From Pirellulales bacterium (lineage in GTDB: Bacteria; Planctomycetota; Planctomycetia; Pirellulales; JACPPG01), in the NCBI GenBank assembly GCA_036490175.1, contig DASXEJ010000355.1, positions 1-64,000 of the forward strand: DNA of 64,000 bases. The letters run 5' to 3'. The number at the start of each line of letters is the position of its first letter. The first letter of the stretch is position 1. The notes beneath the pieces are model-generated. The model was not told the origin of the DNA and made no database searches. It saw only the letters and a list, made by a program, of their open reading frames with translations. Both the position numbers and the translations under genes were made by a program. Shown piece after piece: positions 62,594-64,000 of this stretch.

Positions 62594-63979
62594 TTAACCT
62601 GCGGCGCGTCCTAGCTGCCGCTTCAGCTTGGGAAAAAGCTGCAGCGCATTGTCACGCATCACTTGCCGGCCGATCCGCACGGCATGCTCCTCGCGCAGTT
62701 CGCCGCGCTCGACTTTTTCGGCCAGCGCCTCGGCCAGGCATTGCCGCGTAAATTCCGTCGCGGCATAGATTCCCTCGGCGTGCGCGGTGTCGGCGCCCCA
62801 CATGATCCGGTCCGATGGCATCGCTTCCAGCCATTCTTGATACGCCCGCTTGGCCATCGTGTAGCTCAGGGTGGGGAGCCAACAGGAATCGATCCACACG
62901 TTGCGGCATTTCATGCCGATCACGGCCGTTTCGCCGACCCACGGATAACCGCCGTGAAAGAGGATGAATTTCGTTTGCGGATTGGCCTGGATCACGTCAA
63001 CCAGAAGGAGCGGATTCGAGCCCTGAATCCGCGCCTGGCCGGTATGAATCTGAAAGGGGAGTTCGTATTTCGCGCTGAGCTTGGCGATGTGCCAGAACAT
63101 GAAATCCTCGAACGCCTTCAACTGATCCGGCGCAAGCTCGGCAGCTTTCTTGCCAAAAAACGCCTCGGCGCGTTCTTGCGGAACTTTCTGATAGTCGAGG
63201 GTTCGCTGGTATGCCTGGGTCGATTTCAAGCAGGCAGTATCGGCCGCCACGGCCTGGCGAAATATCTCGTCGACCGTGGCCAGATAGTCGTCAAATGTCG
63301 CGATCGGCTTGCCCAAACGCTCGGCGAATACATACGGACTGTCAAGCGGATTGGCAAACTGGCTGGCATGCGTGCCCCCGATCAATTGCGAAACGTTTAA
63401 CACCGGTACGGCGAACTTGTAGGCGCGGGCGAATTGCAGCCTGGCCCAATACGGATCGATAAACATCAATTCGATGTTCGCGCGCCTGGTAATCACATCC
63501 AACAGCCACTTGTCGTCCTGATAGTTGGCGAAGATCTTGTCGTTCAGTTCCCGTGCCTGGGCATCGGTGATGGTATCGAAATCGACGCCGTAAAGATCGC
63601 GAAAGCCAGGGAGCAAATAGCGATAAAAGCTCGTCGCCCGAGCGTCTTGAAAGTCGTCGCGAGCGGTCGTCCACCAGGCTTCGAACGATTTGCCGGCCGG
63701 CCACGGCGACAAGCGATTGATTCCGGGGTAGTAGCTGCCCGCGAAGATACTGTGCAGCGTTATGCCCGTGCCGCGGTCGGTCTCGTCCTTGTTGGGCAAC
63801 TGATCAAAGGGCCGTAGATGGTCGTGGGTGTCGATCGCCGGCACGGCGTCGATCGCCGACTTGATGCGCGCGTAGTGCGGCGTTTGCTTGATATCCGCGC
63901 CACAGGATCGAACCGGCTGAAAGAGCATCGGCGGCAAACAGGCAACTGCGGTCAGTAAACTTGCCAAGCGGGCGATCAT
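62594..63979 (-). CDS. Secreted amidohydrolase-2-family protein
   Basis: The 461-residue protein has a signal peptide (MIARLASLLTAVACLPP...) and a TIM-barrel amidohydrolase core. Metal-binding candidates are His-x-His in DTHDHL after strand 1, His in IHTGQARIQ, His in FHGGYPWVGE and Asp in GADTAHAEG, a complete amidohydrolase-2/uronate-isomerase-like set. It is larger than simple amidohydrolase-2 enzymes because of an inserted helical region (about 80-230). Substrate unknown. The start was set at ATG 63979; a TTG at 63991 is in frame at the window edge, and the upstream region is outside the window. Confidence 0.85.
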   Translation of the reverse strand: MIARLASLLTAVACLPPMLFQPVRSCGADIKQTPHYARIKSAIDAVPAIDTHDHLRPFDQLPNKDETDRGTGITLHSIFAGSYYPGINRLSPWPAGKSFEAWWTTARDDFQDARATSFYRYLLPGFRDLYGVDFDTITDAQARELNDKIFANYQDDKWLLDVITRRANIELMFIDPYWARLQFARAYKFAVPVLNVSQLIGGTHASQFANPLDSPYVFAERLGKPIATFDDYLATVDEIFRQAVAADTACLKSTQAYQRTLDYQKVPQERAEAFFGKKAAELAPDQLKAFEDFMFWHIAKLSAKYELPFQIHTGQARIQGSNPLLLVDVIQANPQTKFILFHGGYPWVGETAVIGMKCRNVWIDSCWLPTLSYTMAKRAYQEWLEAMPSDRIMWGADTAHAEGIYAATEFTRQCLAEALAEKVERGELREEHAVRIGRQVMRDNALQLFPKLKRQLGRAAG

Positions 63980-64000
63980 CGTGCGTGACAAAAGGCCCTC

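Overview
The window looks like part of a planctomycete chromosome, most likely from the Pirellulales or a close relative. The evidence is a set of features typical of that phylum: several PEP-CTERM sorting tails (two joined to dockerin-like repeats), a planctomycete cytochrome-c/DUF1549/DUF1553 protein next to a DUF1501 protein, a second DUF1501 protein, a large MoxR/DUF58/von Willebrand operon, a PPi-type phosphofructokinase and a short HU-type histone. Base composition is high in G+C throughout. I saw no CRISPR array, rRNA, prophage or classical biosynthetic cluster.

Layout. 1-2.2 kb: a very glycine-rich PEP-CTERM protein with its own terminator. 2.5-27.5 kb: about 25 kb of minus-strand genes with many ATGA/TGATG overlaps. 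In transcription order these are a 1662-residue PQQ/TPR protein, an alpha/alpha-toroid protein, MoxR ATPase, DUF58 protein, two membrane von Willebrand proteins, a DUF4175-like membrane protein, two secreted coiled-coil/Gln-rich proteins, an NPCBM protein, a serine protease with an intact triad, and two trypsin-fold proteins that have lost their triads, followed by a small membrane protein. I read this as an envelope maturation or quality-control machine. 27.5-28.9 kb: a long leader region and an HU-family gene with hairpins on both sides. 29-33.8 kb: a minus-strand sugar-phosphate group (PPi-type phosphofructokinase, HAD phosphatase, 6-phosphogluconate dehydrogenase, SDR dehydrogenase). 34-35.9 kb: an acetyltransferase, a hypothetical protein and tRNA-Cys with a terminator.

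36-38 kb is a scarred zone: two transposase remnants bracket a beta-propeller/dockerin/PEP-CTERM gene, followed by an alpha/beta hydrolase. 39-47.2 kb holds five plus-strand genes: cytochrome-c/DUF1549/LamG/DUF1553 protein, DUF1501 protein, glycerate-dehydrogenase-like protein, APH-fold kinase and a divergent enolase. The last three overlap or nearly abut and could form a hydroxypyruvate -> glycerate -> phosphoglycerate -> PEP module or a variant on a related substrate. 47.2-51 kb: small membrane proteins, a frameshifted PEP-CTERM pseudogene with a duplicated tail, and an intact dockerin/PEP-CTERM gene. 51-55.3 kb: two tandem TMTC-like GT-C/TPR membrane proteins. 55.5-64 kb: DUF1501 protein, small membrane proteins, a membrane-anchored PhnD-like binding protein next to a PhoD phosphatase (phosphorus acquisition), a lipoprotein, small hypotheticals and a secreted amidohydrolase.

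Start codons were chosen from Shine-Dalgarno spacing, signal peptides and overlap with the upstream gene. Family assignments come from motif recognition by eye, not database searches.
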